64,000 nt of DNA. Source: Pseudomonas gregormendelii. Its GTDB lineage: Bacteria > Pseudomonadota > Gammaproteobacteria > Pseudomonadales > Pseudomonadaceae. This document shows positions 25,078 to 34,353 of the stretch, piece by piece (position 1 is the stretch's first letter; every line of letters starts with the position of its first letter). The DNA lies in assembly GCF_017114825.1 (NCBI RefSeq), contig NZ_JADEVO010000003.1:178143-242142 (forward strand). The letters are read 5' to 3'. Position numbers and translations under genes: made by a program. Below the pieces are notes generated by a model that was not told the origin of the DNA, searched no databases, and saw only the letters and a program-made list of their open reading frames with translations.

Positions 25078-27102
25078 ATGAGTTTGCTCAATATCGGGAT
25101 GTCGGGTCTCAACGCCAGTCAGGTGTCGTTGGCGACTGTCGGCAATAACATTGCCAACGCCAACACCGCCGGCTATTCACGCCAGCAGACCATTCAGACC
25201 AGCAATGCCTCGAACCTCAATGGCGGGGTGTTCATCGGCAGCGGCACGACCCTGGCGGATGTGCGTCGGGTATATAACGCCTATCTCGATCAGCAGCTGC
25301 AGACCAGCACTTCGCTGAGCAACGATGCCAACTCCTACCTTGAGCAGGTGAACCCGCTCGACAAGCTGTTCTCGGACAAAACCACCGGCATCAGTGCGGT
25401 GTTGAGCAGCTTCTTTGCTGCCGTGCAGACCTCGGCCGCCACGCCCAGCGACACGGCTGCGCGGCAGTTGCTGCTGACCAATGCGCAGACCCTGAGCAAC
25501 CGCTTCAACGCGTTGTCGTCGCAGATGCAGCAGCAAAACGAAGGCATCAACAGCCAGCTGACCACCATGACCGAAAAGGTCAATCAGCTGACGTCCTCCA
25601 TCGCCTCGCTGAACCAGCAGATTTCCCAGGCCGGCAGCTCGAACGGCAGCGGCCCGAACAACCTGCTCGACGCGCGTAACGAAGCCGTGCGCACACTCAA
25701 TGAACTGGTCGGCGTGACCGTCCAGGAACAGAACGGCAGCTACAACGTATCCCTCGGTACCGGCCAGTCGCTGGTGTTGGGCAACACGTCCAACACCCTG
25801 ACGACCGCCCGCACCGGCATCGACAAGAACCAGGTAACTATCCAGGTCAAATCGCCGTCTTCAGTGAGCGATGTGACCTCTGTCATCAGCGGCGGCAAGA
25901 TCGGCGGACTGCTGCGCTACCGCGACGACGTGCTGGTGCCGGCAATGAACGACCTGGGCCGCACCGCCATCGTGGTCGCCGACAAGATCAACCGCCAGTT
26001 GGGCCAGGGCCTCGACGCCAATGGCGAATTCGGCGCGTCGCTGTTCTCCAGCATCAACAGCGCTGCGGCGATCAGCCAGCGCAGCCTGGCCGCCTCGAGC
26101 AACAGCGCGGGCTCGGGTAATCTCGACGTCACCATCACCAACTCCAGTGCGTTGACCGCCTTCGATTACGAAGTGACGTTCACCGCTGCGGACAAGTACA
26201 CGGTCAAGCGCTCCGACGGCAAAAGCATGGGCAGTTTTGATCTGAACCCGGCGGCCGAGATCGATGGGTTCAAGCTCAATCTCAACGGCGCTGCCCTGAG
26301 TGCGGGCGATACCTTCAAGGTGATCCCGACCCGCACCGGTGCCAGCAACATCACCACCCAGATGACCGACTCCAACAAGCTGGCCTTTGCCGGCGCCCTG
26401 GTCGCGACCAGCAACACCGGCAACGGCGGCACTGGCGCCTTGACCGCGCCCGCGCTGACCGTGCCGATGGACATCTACGCCGGCGCCGACCTGGCCGACC
26501 TGCAGGCCGGGATCAAGAATTCCATGCCGGTGACCCTGACCTTCAAGGACGCTGCCGGCGGCAGCCAGGGCTACGAAGTGTTCAACGCCAAAGGCCAGAG
26601 CATTGGCACCGGCACCATCGTGCCGGGGCAGGGCAACGACCTGACGATCAACGTGCCGATGCTCGACGCGACGGGCACGGCGATCCCTGGTAAATCGTTT
26701 TCCTTCAACACCACGGTCAGCGGCTCGCCGTCGAAGAACGACAAGTACGAAGTCGCCTTCAACGTCGACGGCAAGAAAGACAACCGCAACGCCAACGAAT
26801 TGTTGGGCCTGCAAACCAAGGCCACGGTCGGCGTCAGCGGCGGCAACGCCGGCATGAGCATGACCACCGCCTACAGCCGCCTGGTGGAACAGGTCGGCGC
26901 CAAGGCCAGCCAGGCCCTGGGTGACAGCACCGCCAGCGGGGCGATCCTGGCCCGCGCCAAGTCCGAAGTCGCCTCCGTGTCCCAGGTTAACCTGGACGAC
27001 GAGGCCGCCGACCTGGTCAAGTTCCAGCAGTACTACACCGCGTCGTCGCAGATTATCAAGGCCGCGCAAGAAACCTTCAGCACGCTGATCAACAGTCTTT
27101 AA
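25078..27102 (+). CDS. flgK: Hook-filament junction protein FlgK (HAP1)
   Basis: First hook-associated protein, 674 residues. The N-terminal helix and rod/hook motif is SLATVGNNIANANTAGYSRQQT and the C-terminal partner is VNLDDEAADLVKFQQYYTASSQIIKAAQETFSTLINSL. The variable central domain (about 330-560) is larger than in enteric bacteria. It starts 23 bases after flgJ, is followed by flgL after 14 bases, and is probably transcribed from the flgF promoter. Confidence 0.97.
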   Translation: MSLLNIGMSGLNASQVSLATVGNNIANANTAGYSRQQTIQTSNASNLNGGVFIGSGTTLADVRRVYNAYLDQQLQTSTSLSNDANSYLEQVNPLDKLFSDKTTGISAVLSSFFAAVQTSAATPSDTAARQLLLTNAQTLSNRFNALSSQMQQQNEGINSQLTTMTEKVNQLTSSIASLNQQISQAGSSNGSGPNNLLDARNEAVRTLNELVGVTVQEQNGSYNVSLGTGQSLVLGNTSNTLTTARTGIDKNQVTIQVKSPSSVSDVTSVISGGKIGGLLRYRDDVLVPAMNDLGRTAIVVADKINRQLGQGLDANGEFGASLFSSINSAAAISQRSLAASSNSAGSGNLDVTITNSSALTAFDYEVTFTAADKYTVKRSDGKSMGSFDLNPAAEIDGFKLNLNGAALSAGDTFKVIPTRTGASNITTQMTDSNKLAFAGALVATSNTGNGGTGALTAPALTVPMDIYAGADLADLQAGIKNSMPVTLTFKDAAGGSQGYEVFNAKGQSIGTGTIVPGQGNDLTINVPMLDATGTAIPGKSFSFNTTVSGSPSKNDKYEVAFNVDGKKDNRNANELLGLQTKATVGVSGGNAGMSMTTAYSRLVEQVGAKASQALGDSTASGAILARAKSEVASVSQVNLDDEAADLVKFQQYYTASSQIIKAAQETFSTLINSL

Positions 27103-27116
27103 GGGAGTCTTCGACG

Positions 27117-28706
27117 ATGCGAATTTCTACAGCCCAGTACTTTGAGACGAGTGCGGCCAAGTACCAGAACAACTTCTCCTCGATTGTGAAGACTCAGGAG
27201 CAGATCACTTCGGGCGTGCGTATTCAAAGTGCCGGTGATGATCCTGTCGGTGCTGCGCAGTTGTTGATGTTGCAGCAGCAGAAGGCGATGCTGGGGCAAT
27301 ACAGTACCAATATGGGCAGCATCAAGAGTTCGCTGTCTAACCAGGAGAGCGTCCTTGAAAGCCTGAATACCTCGATACAGCGCGGTCGCGAACTGGCGCT
27401 GCAGGCCGGCAACGGTGGCTACAGCGATGCTGATCGAAAGTCGATTGCCAGCGAAATCGGTGAGATCGAAGAGCAAGTATTGGGCCTGCTCAATAGCAAG
27501 GACCCGTCCGGCAACTACATGTTCTCCGGCTCGAAAACCCTGACGCCGCCGTATGTGCGCAACAACGATGGCACCTACTCTTATCAGGGTGATGACAACC
27601 AGTTGAGCTTGCAAGTCTCTGACATTTTGTCGATTGCGACCAACGACACCGGTAAGAGCGTCCTCGAGTCGGCCACGAACTCAGGTCGCACCCAGGCGGT
27701 ACTCGATCCGTCCAAGCCTAACGACGGTACGGTTTCAGTGTCGGCAGGCCTGATGAAATCGAATGCGGCCTACACCAAGAACTTTGCTGCAGGCGAGCCT
27801 TACGAACTGAAGTTCGTCGACAGTACTCACTACACCATCGCTGATAAGGATGGTAACGACGTGACCACCGAAGTGTCCGGCAATGGCACTTTCGATGCGA
27901 GCAAGCAGGGTGGCTCGACCATCAATTTGCGCGGAGTGGAGTTCGACATCACGCTGCGACTAAAGGCGCCTATCGATCCGGTGACCACGTTGCCGATGAC
28001 GCCTGATGAAGAAGTGAAGGATCACATTTTTTCGCTGGGCACCAAGCCTGACAGCTTTAACTCTTCACGCACGCCGAGTAATACCTCGACTGCTCAGATC
28101 ACCGGTTCTGGCGTCTCCAGCCAATCTGACTACGTCAACGGATTTCCTAACAGCGGCGTGGTGGTCAAATTCACCGATGCAACAAACTACGAAGTCTTTG
28201 CCCAGCCAATGGGCTCGGACAGCAAGCCAATCGGTGGTGGGGTGCTGGCTGCGGGCTCGATCACTGTAGCGGGGGTCAAGCTCGACTTCACCGGCGCCCC
28301 GGCAGCAGACGATCAATTCGTAGTAGGTGCCAGCAGCCATAAAACTCAGAGTGCACTGGATACATTGAGTCAGTTGCGCCAGGCGCTCGAAACCCCGGCC
28401 GACGGCAATGATCTGGCTCAGATCAAGCTCAAGGACGCGGTGAATGCAGCGATCAGTAACCTGTCCAACTCCAGCGAGCAGATCGATAACGTTCGCGGGT
28501 CGATTGGTGCTCGATTGGGTGCCATTGACATCCAGAGCGCCGAAAACACCAGCATCGGCCTGGTAAACACCAGTACCCAGGCCGCAATTGGCGATACTGA
28601 CGTGGCAACAGCATCTATCGACCTGGCCTTTCAGCAATCACTGCTGCAAGCCTCGCAATTGGCGTTCGTCAAAATCGCCCAGTTGAGCCTGTTCAACAAG
28701 CTGTAA
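27117..28706 (+). CDS. flgL: Hook-filament junction protein FlgL (HAP3)
   Basis: Second junction protein, 529 residues. The N terminus MRISTAQYFETSAAKYQNNFSSI and the flagellin-like helices (QITSGVRIQSAGDDPVGAAQLL) are typical, as is the C terminus ATASIDLAFQQSLLQASQLAFVKIAQLSLFNKL. The central region is expanded compared with the ~317-residue enteric protein, as usual in pseudomonads. It ends the flgF operon, followed by a hairpin and a 340-base gap. Confidence 0.96.
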   Translation: MRISTAQYFETSAAKYQNNFSSIVKTQEQITSGVRIQSAGDDPVGAAQLLMLQQQKAMLGQYSTNMGSIKSSLSNQESVLESLNTSIQRGRELALQAGNGGYSDADRKSIASEIGEIEEQVLGLLNSKDPSGNYMFSGSKTLTPPYVRNNDGTYSYQGDDNQLSLQVSDILSIATNDTGKSVLESATNSGRTQAVLDPSKPNDGTVSVSAGLMKSNAAYTKNFAAGEPYELKFVDSTHYTIADKDGNDVTTEVSGNGTFDASKQGGSTINLRGVEFDITLRLKAPIDPVTTLPMTPDEEVKDHIFSLGTKPDSFNSSRTPSNTSTAQITGSGVSSQSDYVNGFPNSGVVVKFTDATNYEVFAQPMGSDSKPIGGGVLAAGSITVAGVKLDFTGAPAADDQFVVGASSHKTQSALDTLSQLRQALETPADGNDLAQIKLKDAVNAAISNLSNSSEQIDNVRGSIGARLGAIDIQSAENTSIGLVNTSTQAAIGDTDVATASIDLAFQQSLLQASQLAFVKIAQLSLFNKL

Positions 28707-29048
28707 CCCTCCTTTGATTACCGGCACCCCAGGGTGCCGGCGATGTCTCGTTGACGCTTTTTCCTCCCTTAGGTTGATCGTTTTTACCCTCCAGTCGGCG
28801 GTTGATCGCCTGTTTGTGACTGGATGTTTGGTATAAGCCACGCATAATGCGTGACCTGCGAGTCATAAAGCGCATCTTCACTGTATTGTGTAAAAAAGGA
28901 TGGGCAGGGGGCTGACCCTTGTCGGGCGTGTTTTCCGGATTGGCGGAGCGCCTGCGCCGTATTTTTTCACTCGGCGAAGTCCAGTATTGTCAGTACCTCT
29001 CGGTCTTGCGAGCGGTGATCTCCAGCTATTTAGTATTGGGAAGCCACA
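28707..29048. other. Gap between flgL and the FabH-like gene
   Basis: 342 bases. It holds the hairpin at 28721-28740 and AT-richer sequence (GGTATAAGCC at about 28831) that could contain a promoter for the FabH-like gene, but no sigma-54 or sigma-28 site with correct spacing was seen. A TTG-initiated frame at 28919 has no recognisable content. Confidence 0.6.
28721..28740 (+). terminator. GC-rich hairpin after flgL, weak terminator
   Basis: CCGGCACCC-CA-GGGTGCCGG is a perfect stem but is not directly followed by a T run, so it may stabilise the mRNA 3' end rather than terminate. Confidence 0.4.
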
Positions 29049-29975
29049 ATGATTGGCATAAAAAGCATTGCCAGCTACGTGCCAGCGAGTGGGCTGGATA
29101 ACTATGCTCAGGGTGCGAAGTTCGAAAAGGATGAAGAATTCATCCTTGGAAAAATCGGCTCGGCGTTCCTGCCGCGCAAGGACGCTGCCCAGGAAACCTC
29201 CGACCTGTGTGTCGAGGCCGCCAACGCGTTGTTCGCCAATAATCCGCAGCTCGATCGTCAAGCCATCGACGTATTGATCGTCGTCACCCAGAACGGTGAC
29301 GAAGAAGGGCTGCCGCACACGTCGGCCATCGTCCAGGACAAACTCGGCCTGTCGACTAACGTCGCAGCCTTCGACATCTCCCTGGGGTGCTCGGGTTATG
29401 TCTATGGCATCTACGCCATCAAGGGTTTCATGGAAGCTACAGGCCTGAAGAATGGCCTGCTGATCACCGCCGACCCGTATTCGAAAATCGTCGACCCTGA
29501 AGACCGCAACACCACCATGCTGTTCGGCGACGCCGCCACGGCCACCTGGATGGCTGAAGACGCAGCCTGGCAACTGGGCAAGGCCAAGTTCGGCACCGAC
29601 GGCTCGGGTGCTCCGCACCTGAAAGTCACCGACGGCGTGTTCTATATGAACGGCCGGCAGGTGTTCAACTTTGCCCTGCTCAAGGTGCCGGCGCATCTGC
29701 ACGAGCTGCTGGACGAGTCGGGCCTGGTGTCCCAGGACATCGATGCGTTCTGTATCCACCAGGGCAGTGCGGCCATCGTCGACGCTGTGGCCCGTCGTTT
29801 CGAAGGCGAGCCGGAGAAGTTTATCAAGGACATGGTCGAGACCGGCAACACCGTGTCGTCGAGCATTCCGCTTCTCTTGGAAAAGCACATGTTCGATTCC
29901 AGTTGGAAGCGCGTGGCAATCAGTGGTTTCGGCGTGGGGCTGTCCTGGGGTTCGGCGATTATTCACCGTCTCTGA
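29049..29975 (+). CDS. FabH-like 3-oxoacyl-ACP synthase III of the flagellin locus
   Basis: KAS III family condensing enzyme, 308 residues. The catalytic triad is intact: C114 in DISLGCSGYVYG, H237 in CIHQGSAAIV, and N267 in ETGNTVSSSIP. FGDAATATWM and GFGVGLSWGSAII are the usual closing motifs. It lies between flgL and fliC. In P. syringae the same interval has a KAS III gene (orf3) with fgt1/fgt2 glycosyltransferases that decorate flagellin; those transferases are absent here. Its product may be an acyl group for a flagellin glycan. It is unlikely to be the housekeeping FabH. It ends in a strong terminator. Confidence 0.9.
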   Translation: MIGIKSIASYVPASGLDNYAQGAKFEKDEEFILGKIGSAFLPRKDAAQETSDLCVEAANALFANNPQLDRQAIDVLIVVTQNGDEEGLPHTSAIVQDKLGLSTNVAAFDISLGCSGYVYGIYAIKGFMEATGLKNGLLITADPYSKIVDPEDRNTTMLFGDAATATWMAEDAAWQLGKAKFGTDGSGAPHLKVTDGVFYMNGRQVFNFALLKVPAHLHELLDESGLVSQDIDAFCIHQGSAAIVDAVARRFEGEPEKFIKDMVETGNTVSSSIPLLLEKHMFDSSWKRVAISGFGVGLSWGSAIIHRL

Positions 29976-29994
29976 CGCGCCAGTTAAATAACGC

Positions 29995-30035
29995 CAAAAA
30001 AAACGCCCATGGCCGCGAGGTCATGGGCGTTTTTG
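29995..30035 (+). terminator. Rho-independent terminator before fliC
   Basis: Stem ACGCCCATG / CATGGGCGT with a ten-base loop, flanked by an A run upstream and TTTT after. It could act in both directions. Confidence 0.9.
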
Positions 30036-30110
30036 CTTTCTGGCGTGTCGATGTAAGCGCTTGAATCGCAAGGAGTGGCACGGTGCTAGTAAAAAAAATC
30101 AAAAAAGCGC

Positions 30111-30137
30111 TCAAGCAACCTGCTTTTACGACGATAA
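30111..30137 (+). promoter_or_regulatory. Sigma-28 (FliA) promoter for fliC
   Basis: TCAA-N15-GACGATAA, close to TAAA-N15-GCCGATAA, with exactly 15 bases between elements. It is 80 bases before the fliC ATG. Confidence 0.8.
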
Positions 30138-30217
30138 CTATTACGAAGGTTCTCTAGGCCACACCCGGCGGTTGCCAGGGCCGGAAGCCGCAGCACCCAA
30201 CCAACGAGGAATTCGTC

Positions 30218-31900
30218 ATGTCTTTATCTGTTAATACCAACATCACCTCCCTGGGCGTTCAGAAAAACCTGAACAAGGCTTCCGATGCTCTGAGCACCTC
30301 GATGAGCCGTCTCTCTTCCGGCCTGAAAATCAACAGCGCTAAAGACGACGCTGCCGGCCTGCAGATCGCTAACCGTCTGACCAGCCAGATCAATGGTCTG
30401 AACGTTGCCGTGAAAAACGCCAACGACGGTATCTCCATCGCCCAGACTGCTGAAGGCGCGATGCAAGAATCCACCAACATCCTGCAGCGTATGCGTGAAC
30501 TGGCTCTGCAATCGGCGAACGGTTCGAACAGCGATGACGACCGTACTTCCCTGAACCAAGAATTCACCGCACTGTCGGGTGAACTGAACCGTATCTCCAA
30601 CACCACCACCTTCGGTGGCAAGAACCTGCTGGACGGTTCGTTCCAGAACACCAGCTTCCAGGTAGGCTCCAGCGCTAACGAAACCATTTCGTTCGGCATG
30701 GGCAACCTTAGCGCTTCGGGCCTGAAAGGCTCTTACAGCAGCGCTGCAGTGACTGGCAACGCAATGCAGGGTATGGCTGCAAGTGTTACCGGTTCGACCA
30801 CAACGTTGGGCGAGACCGTTGTTGTGGGTGTCGCTGGTTCGGGTGTTGTTCCAACAGGCGCCGAGAAGCTCAACATCAACGGCGTTGATATCACACTGGC
30901 CGCAACAGACGTAACCAACGCCCTTGTTGCAACTGCGATCAACACTCAGCTTACTGCCGCTGGTGTAACGGATGTCACGGTCACTGAAGCTACTGACATC
31001 CTGACCATCACCAACACTGCCGGTTCTGTGTCCATCTCCGGCGCTGACGCTGGCAAATTCGGTCTGTCGACTGGTACCACCAGCACCAAAACAGACGGCA
31101 CATCCATTCCTCCAACAGCTGGTAGCATTTCGGTCAATGGCACTGCTGTCACCTGGGACGGCGCTGCTGACACTGTTGACGACATTCTGACCCAACTGAA
31201 AGCAGTAGCCGGTGTTGGCGACGCTCAAATTACCGACGGCCGTCTCTCGATCACCTCCAAGAACGGCACCGAAATCAAACTGGCTGACAACACTGCAGGC
31301 TCCCTCGCCTCGTTGGGTCTGAACAGTGGCACTTCCAGCGTGAAAATGCTGGCTGATACCTCGCTGAAAATCGGTACTACTGAAATCAAGATCACCAAGG
31401 GCAGTGACCTCGATGCTGTAATCTCGGCAATCAACAGCGCCAGCGCTGGTGCAACTGCAGAGAAAACCGCCGATGGCAAAATTGCCCTCAGCGGCAAAAG
31501 CGACATCGTGATTTCGGCTGGTAACACTGGTGCTCTGTCTGATCTGGGCCTGGTTGCCGGTACTTCGAACGCCAGCGAAACCCAGACCACCGTTGGTGAT
31601 CTGGACATCCTGTCCGCCGGTAATTCGCAGAAGTCGGTACAGGCTCTGGACGCTGCCATCCAGCAGATCGACAGCCAGCGCGCCGCACTGGGTGCCGTTC
31701 AAAACCGTTTCGACAGCACTGTAGCCAACCTGCAAAGCATCGCTCAGAACTCTACCGCTGCACGCGGTCGCGTTCAGGATGCTGACTTCGCTTCCGAAAC
31801 TGCCGAGCTGACCAAGCAACAAACCCTGCAACAGGCTTCCACCGCGATCCTGTCCCAGGCTAACCAACTGCCATCCGCTGTACTGAAACTGCTTCAGTAA
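30218..31900 (+). CDS. fliC: Flagellin FliC
   Basis: Filament subunit of 560 residues. The conserved D0/D1 N terminus ([40 protein letters not shown]) and C terminus ([45 protein letters not shown]) frame a central surface domain from about residue 170 to 450. That centre is built of three flagellin-IN-like repeats, each with a G-x-x-I/V-x-(L/W/I) strand, a helix, and an LGL-x-x-GT close. It has a dedicated sigma-28 promoter, a ~75-base leader and a following terminator, fitting very high expression. Confidence 0.97.
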   Translation: MSLSVNTNITSLGVQKNLNKASDALSTSMSRLSSGLKINSAKDDAAGLQIANRLTSQINGLNVAVKNANDGISIAQTAEGAMQESTNILQRMRELALQSANGSNSDDDRTSLNQEFTALSGELNRISNTTTFGGKNLLDGSFQNTSFQVGSSANETISFGMGNLSASGLKGSYSSAAVTGNAMQGMAASVTGSTTTLGETVVVGVAGSGVVPTGAEKLNINGVDITLAATDVTNALVATAINTQLTAAGVTDVTVTEATDILTITNTAGSVSISGADAGKFGLSTGTTSTKTDGTSIPPTAGSISVNGTAVTWDGAADTVDDILTQLKAVAGVGDAQITDGRLSITSKNGTEIKLADNTAGSLASLGLNSGTSSVKMLADTSLKIGTTEIKITKGSDLDAVISAINSASAGATAEKTADGKIALSGKSDIVISAGNTGALSDLGLVAGTSNASETQTTVGDLDILSAGNSQKSVQALDAAIQQIDSQRAALGAVQNRFDSTVANLQSIAQNSTAARGRVQDADFASETAELTKQQTLQQASTAILSQANQLPSAVLKLLQ

Positions 31901-31925
31901 TTCCAGCGTCTGGTGATTGAAATGG

Positions 31926-31952
31926 AAGGGCGCGTCTAACGCGCCCTTTTGT
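31926..31952 (+). terminator. Rho-independent terminator after fliC
   Basis: Stem AAGGGCGCG / CGCGCCCTT with a TCTAA loop; the T run is only four long. Confidence 0.85.
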
Positions 31953-31986
31953 TCATTCCGTTGGTTTCTCATGTGAGGAGATGGTA

Positions 31987-32331
31987 ATGGACATGAGTGT
32001 CACGTTGAATCAAGCCCCGCCCGTGAATCCGGTGCAAGGGACAGTCAGCGCAAAACCGTCGGCGCAATCTGTCGATGTGAGCACAGTTACACCAGTGGAA
32101 CAGCCCAAGCGGGCAGAATTGGAAAAAGCAGTGACCGAGATCCGCGACTTTGTGCAATCGACCAAGCGCAATCTGGATTTCTCCATCGATGATTCGACGG
32201 GTCGAGTCGTGGTCAAGGTCATTGCTACAGAGAGCGGTGAAGTCATTCGCCAGCTACCTTCAGAAGCAGCATTAAAACTGGCAGCGAGCCTGCACGACGC
32301 AAGCAGCCTTTTGTTCGACGAAAGAGCCTGA
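31987..32331 (+). CDS. flaG: FlaG family flagellar protein
   Basis: Small FlaG protein (114 residues) linked to filament length control in Pseudomonas. ATG 31987 is used because GAGGAG ends at 31979, about seven bases before it; an upstream ATG at 31981 is too close to that site. The N-terminal half is Pro/Val-rich and disordered. The C-terminal half matches the FlaG domain: LEKAVTEIRDFVQSTKRNLDFSIDDSTGRVVVKVIATESGEVIRQLPSEAALKLAASL. It lies between fliC and fliD, as in P. aeruginosa. Confidence 0.93.
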   Translation: MDMSVTLNQAPPVNPVQGTVSAKPSAQSVDVSTVTPVEQPKRAELEKAVTEIRDFVQSTKRNLDFSIDDSTGRVVVKVIATESGEVIRQLPSEAALKLAASLHDASSLLFDERA

Positions 32332-32332
32332 T

Positions 32333-32348
32333 CTGGCACGGGTTTTGA
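32333..32348 (+). promoter_or_regulatory. Near-consensus sigma-54 site upstream of fliD
   Basis: CTGGCACGGGTTTTGA has a perfect -24 half (TGGCACG) and ten bases to the -12 dinucleotide, which is GA instead of the usual GC. It lies 64 bases upstream of the fliD ATG. fliD is a sigma-54/FleQ target in P. aeruginosa, which makes it plausible. Confidence 0.45.
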
Positions 32349-32412
32349 TGCTGGCTGTTAAAGGTTAATCGCTCGTCAAGAACATGGCGACCGTCCGGGA
32401 AGGAGAAGAAAC

Positions 32413-33786
32413 ATGGCAAGTTCAACCGTCAGTGGCATTGGGTCAGGGATCGATACCCAGAAAATTGTCACCGCTTTGGTCGAAGCCGAAAAAGCGCCCA
32501 AACAAGCCCAGATCGACAAGCAGACCGCTTCCACCAGCACCACGCTGTCGGGTCTGTCGATCATCAAGAGCGCGCTGGACACCTACCGGGCAGCGATTGC
32601 CAAACTCAATACAGCCACCGCATTCGGCAGCATTTCCGGTGCGTCTTCGGATGAGAAAATCGCCAAGACCACGGTCAACGATGCCGCTACCAACGGTAGC
32701 TACGCACTTGAAGTGACCAAGCTGGCCACGGCCTCGAAGGTCTCCACGGCTGTGTTTGCCGGTGGCGCTTCGAGCGTAGTGAACAGCGGGACGCAAGCAA
32801 CCACCCTGACCATTTCCCAATCGGGTAATGATTACGGTGTGATCATTGAGCCGGGTGCCACGCTGCAGGAAACCCGTGACGCGATCAACGAACAGCTTAA
32901 ATCGAAGAACATCAGTGCCAACATTCTGACCGACGCCAACGGGTCTCGTCTGGTCTTGAGTTCGAACACCACCGGCAAAGGTACTGAGCTGACCCTCAGC
33001 GGTGCCGAGGAGCTGACCAAGGATTACGTGGTCACCACTGTTCCGCAGAATGCCGAGTACACACTTGATAATGTGAAATTGGAGTCTGCTTCCAACTCCA
33101 TTTCCTCGGTGGTGAGCGGTGTTAACCTGGAGTTGATCACAGCAGGCAAGTCCACGATTACGGTGTCGAGCAGCACCGCGCAGCTGAAAACGTCTGCCCA
33201 GGCTTTCGTTTCGGCCTACAACGCGCTGATGACTGCCATCAATACACAAACCAAGGTGACTGCTACGGCGACCGCGACTGGCGGTGCGACAACGACTGCT
33301 GGAGCCCTGACCGGTGATGCGACTATGCGCAGCCTGGTGTCGTCAGTGCGCAATGAGCTGGTTTCCGCTGAAGCTGGGTCAGGCAACAGCGGCCTGAGCA
33401 TGCTCTCGCAACTGGGCATCAACACTGACAAAAGCACGGGGTTGTTGACCCTTGACGATGCCAAATGGGACAAGGGCGTGAAAGCATTTGGTCCCCAGGT
33501 TGTCGAGCTGTTTACCGGCAAGACTGGGCTGATCAGTCGCATGACCAGCGCGACCGATGCGTTTGCAAAATCCGACGGAGTCCTGGCTCAGCGCCAGACC
33601 AGCCTGACTGAATCCCTGGATTCGCTCAAGGTCGATCAGGAAAGCCTGACACGCCGCATAGCGACCTTGCAGACCACGTTGACCGCCAAGTACACCGCGA
33701 TGGATACCCTGGTTGCCCAGTTGAACGCGAGCTCCAAGAGCATCATGACCACGCTCAACGCGCTGAACAAAGTCAACGCCGACTGA
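32413..33786 (+). CDS. fliD: Flagellar filament cap protein FliD (HAP2)
   Basis: Filament cap that folds exported flagellin (457 residues). The N-terminal coiled-coil motif GIGSGIDTQKIVTALVEAEKAP is diagnostic. A flagellin-IN-like middle (VSGVNLELITAGKSTITVSSSTAQLKTSAQAFVSAYNALM) follows. The C terminus (RIATLQTTLTAKYTAMDTLVAQLNASSKSIMTTLNAL) is helical. It is followed by a terminator, so fliS has its own transcription start. Confidence 0.96.
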   Translation: MASSTVSGIGSGIDTQKIVTALVEAEKAPKQAQIDKQTASTSTTLSGLSIIKSALDTYRAAIAKLNTATAFGSISGASSDEKIAKTTVNDAATNGSYALEVTKLATASKVSTAVFAGGASSVVNSGTQATTLTISQSGNDYGVIIEPGATLQETRDAINEQLKSKNISANILTDANGSRLVLSSNTTGKGTELTLSGAEELTKDYVVTTVPQNAEYTLDNVKLESASNSISSVVSGVNLELITAGKSTITVSSSTAQLKTSAQAFVSAYNALMTAINTQTKVTATATATGGATTTAGALTGDATMRSLVSSVRNELVSAEAGSGNSGLSMLSQLGINTDKSTGLLTLDDAKWDKGVKAFGPQVVELFTGKTGLISRMTSATDAFAKSDGVLAQRQTSLTESLDSLKVDQESLTRRIATLQTTLTAKYTAMDTLVAQLNASSKSIMTTLNALNKVNAD

Positions 33787-33802
33787 TGATTGCCTGACCG
33801 AC

Positions 33803-33841
33803 AACCCGGACTCCTGTGCTCAGGCGCTCCGGGTTTTTTTT
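33803..33841 (+). terminator. Rho-independent terminator after fliD
   Basis: Stem AACCCGGA / TCCGGGTT enclosing an inner CCTG/CAGG hairpin, followed by seven to eight T residues. Confidence 0.88.
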
Positions 33842-33863
33842 GTCTGGCGCGCCGCTCCAAGAC

Positions 33864-33890
33864 TAAAGTTCTGCCGGCTTGGGTCGATAA
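33864..33890 (+). promoter_or_regulatory. Sigma-28 (FliA) promoter for fliS
   Basis: TAAA-N15-GTCGATAA, with exact spacing and one mismatch to GCCGATAA. It lies 50 bases upstream of the fliS ATG and just after the fliD terminator. Confidence 0.82.
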
Positions 33891-33939
33891 AAAGTCATGG
33901 TAGATAATTGACCGTTTACAGTTTTTCAAGGAATCGAAC

Positions 33940-34320
33940 ATGAACCCTATGAGAGCCCTACGCCAGTATCAGAGCGTTAACTCGCACGCGCAGACTTCCG
34001 AGGCTAGCCCGCACCGCCTGGTGCAGATGCTGATGCAAGGCGGCCTTGATCGTATTGCCCAGGCAAAGGGCGCGCTGGAGCGCAACGATACTGCTGGCAA
34101 GGGCCTGTGCATCGGCAAGGCCGTGGCGATCATCGGTGGTTTGCGTGAGGGCCTGGACCCAGAGAAATCGCCAACGCCTTTGGCAGATCTCGACAGTCTT
34201 TACGACTACATGATGCGTCGCCTGACGGAGGCGAACATCAAAAGCGATCCGCTCATTCTCGATGAGGTCGCCGGGTTGCTCAGCAACATCAAGGAAGGAT
34301 GGGATGCCATCGCGCCCTGA
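33940..34320 (+). CDS. fliS: Flagellin export chaperone FliS
   Basis: Cytoplasmic chaperone that binds the C terminus of flagellin (126 residues). The N terminus RALRQYQSVNSHAQTSEASPHRLVQMLMQGGLDRIAQAKGAL and the later LDSLYDYMMRRLTEANI match the family. It has its own sigma-28 promoter after the fliD terminator and is followed by fliT 33 bases later. Confidence 0.95.
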   Translation: MNPMRALRQYQSVNSHAQTSEASPHRLVQMLMQGGLDRIAQAKGALERNDTAGKGLCIGKAVAIIGGLREGLDPEKSPTPLADLDSLYDYMMRRLTEANIKSDPLILDEVAGLLSNIKEGWDAIAP

Positions 34321-34353
34321 TGGTCTTCGCTTTAATTCTCGAGGAACAACGCC

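Noticed and set aside
28919..29101. 60-codon frame before the FabH-like gene as a lost glycosyltransferase remnant
   Set aside because: It starts at TTG, overlaps the next gene, and no glycosyltransferase-like motif is visible.
30074..30090. TGGCACGGTGCTAGT upstream of fliC as a sigma-54 promoter
   Set aside because: The -24 half is perfect but at ten-base spacing the -12 position is GT, and fliC already has a well-spaced sigma-28 site.
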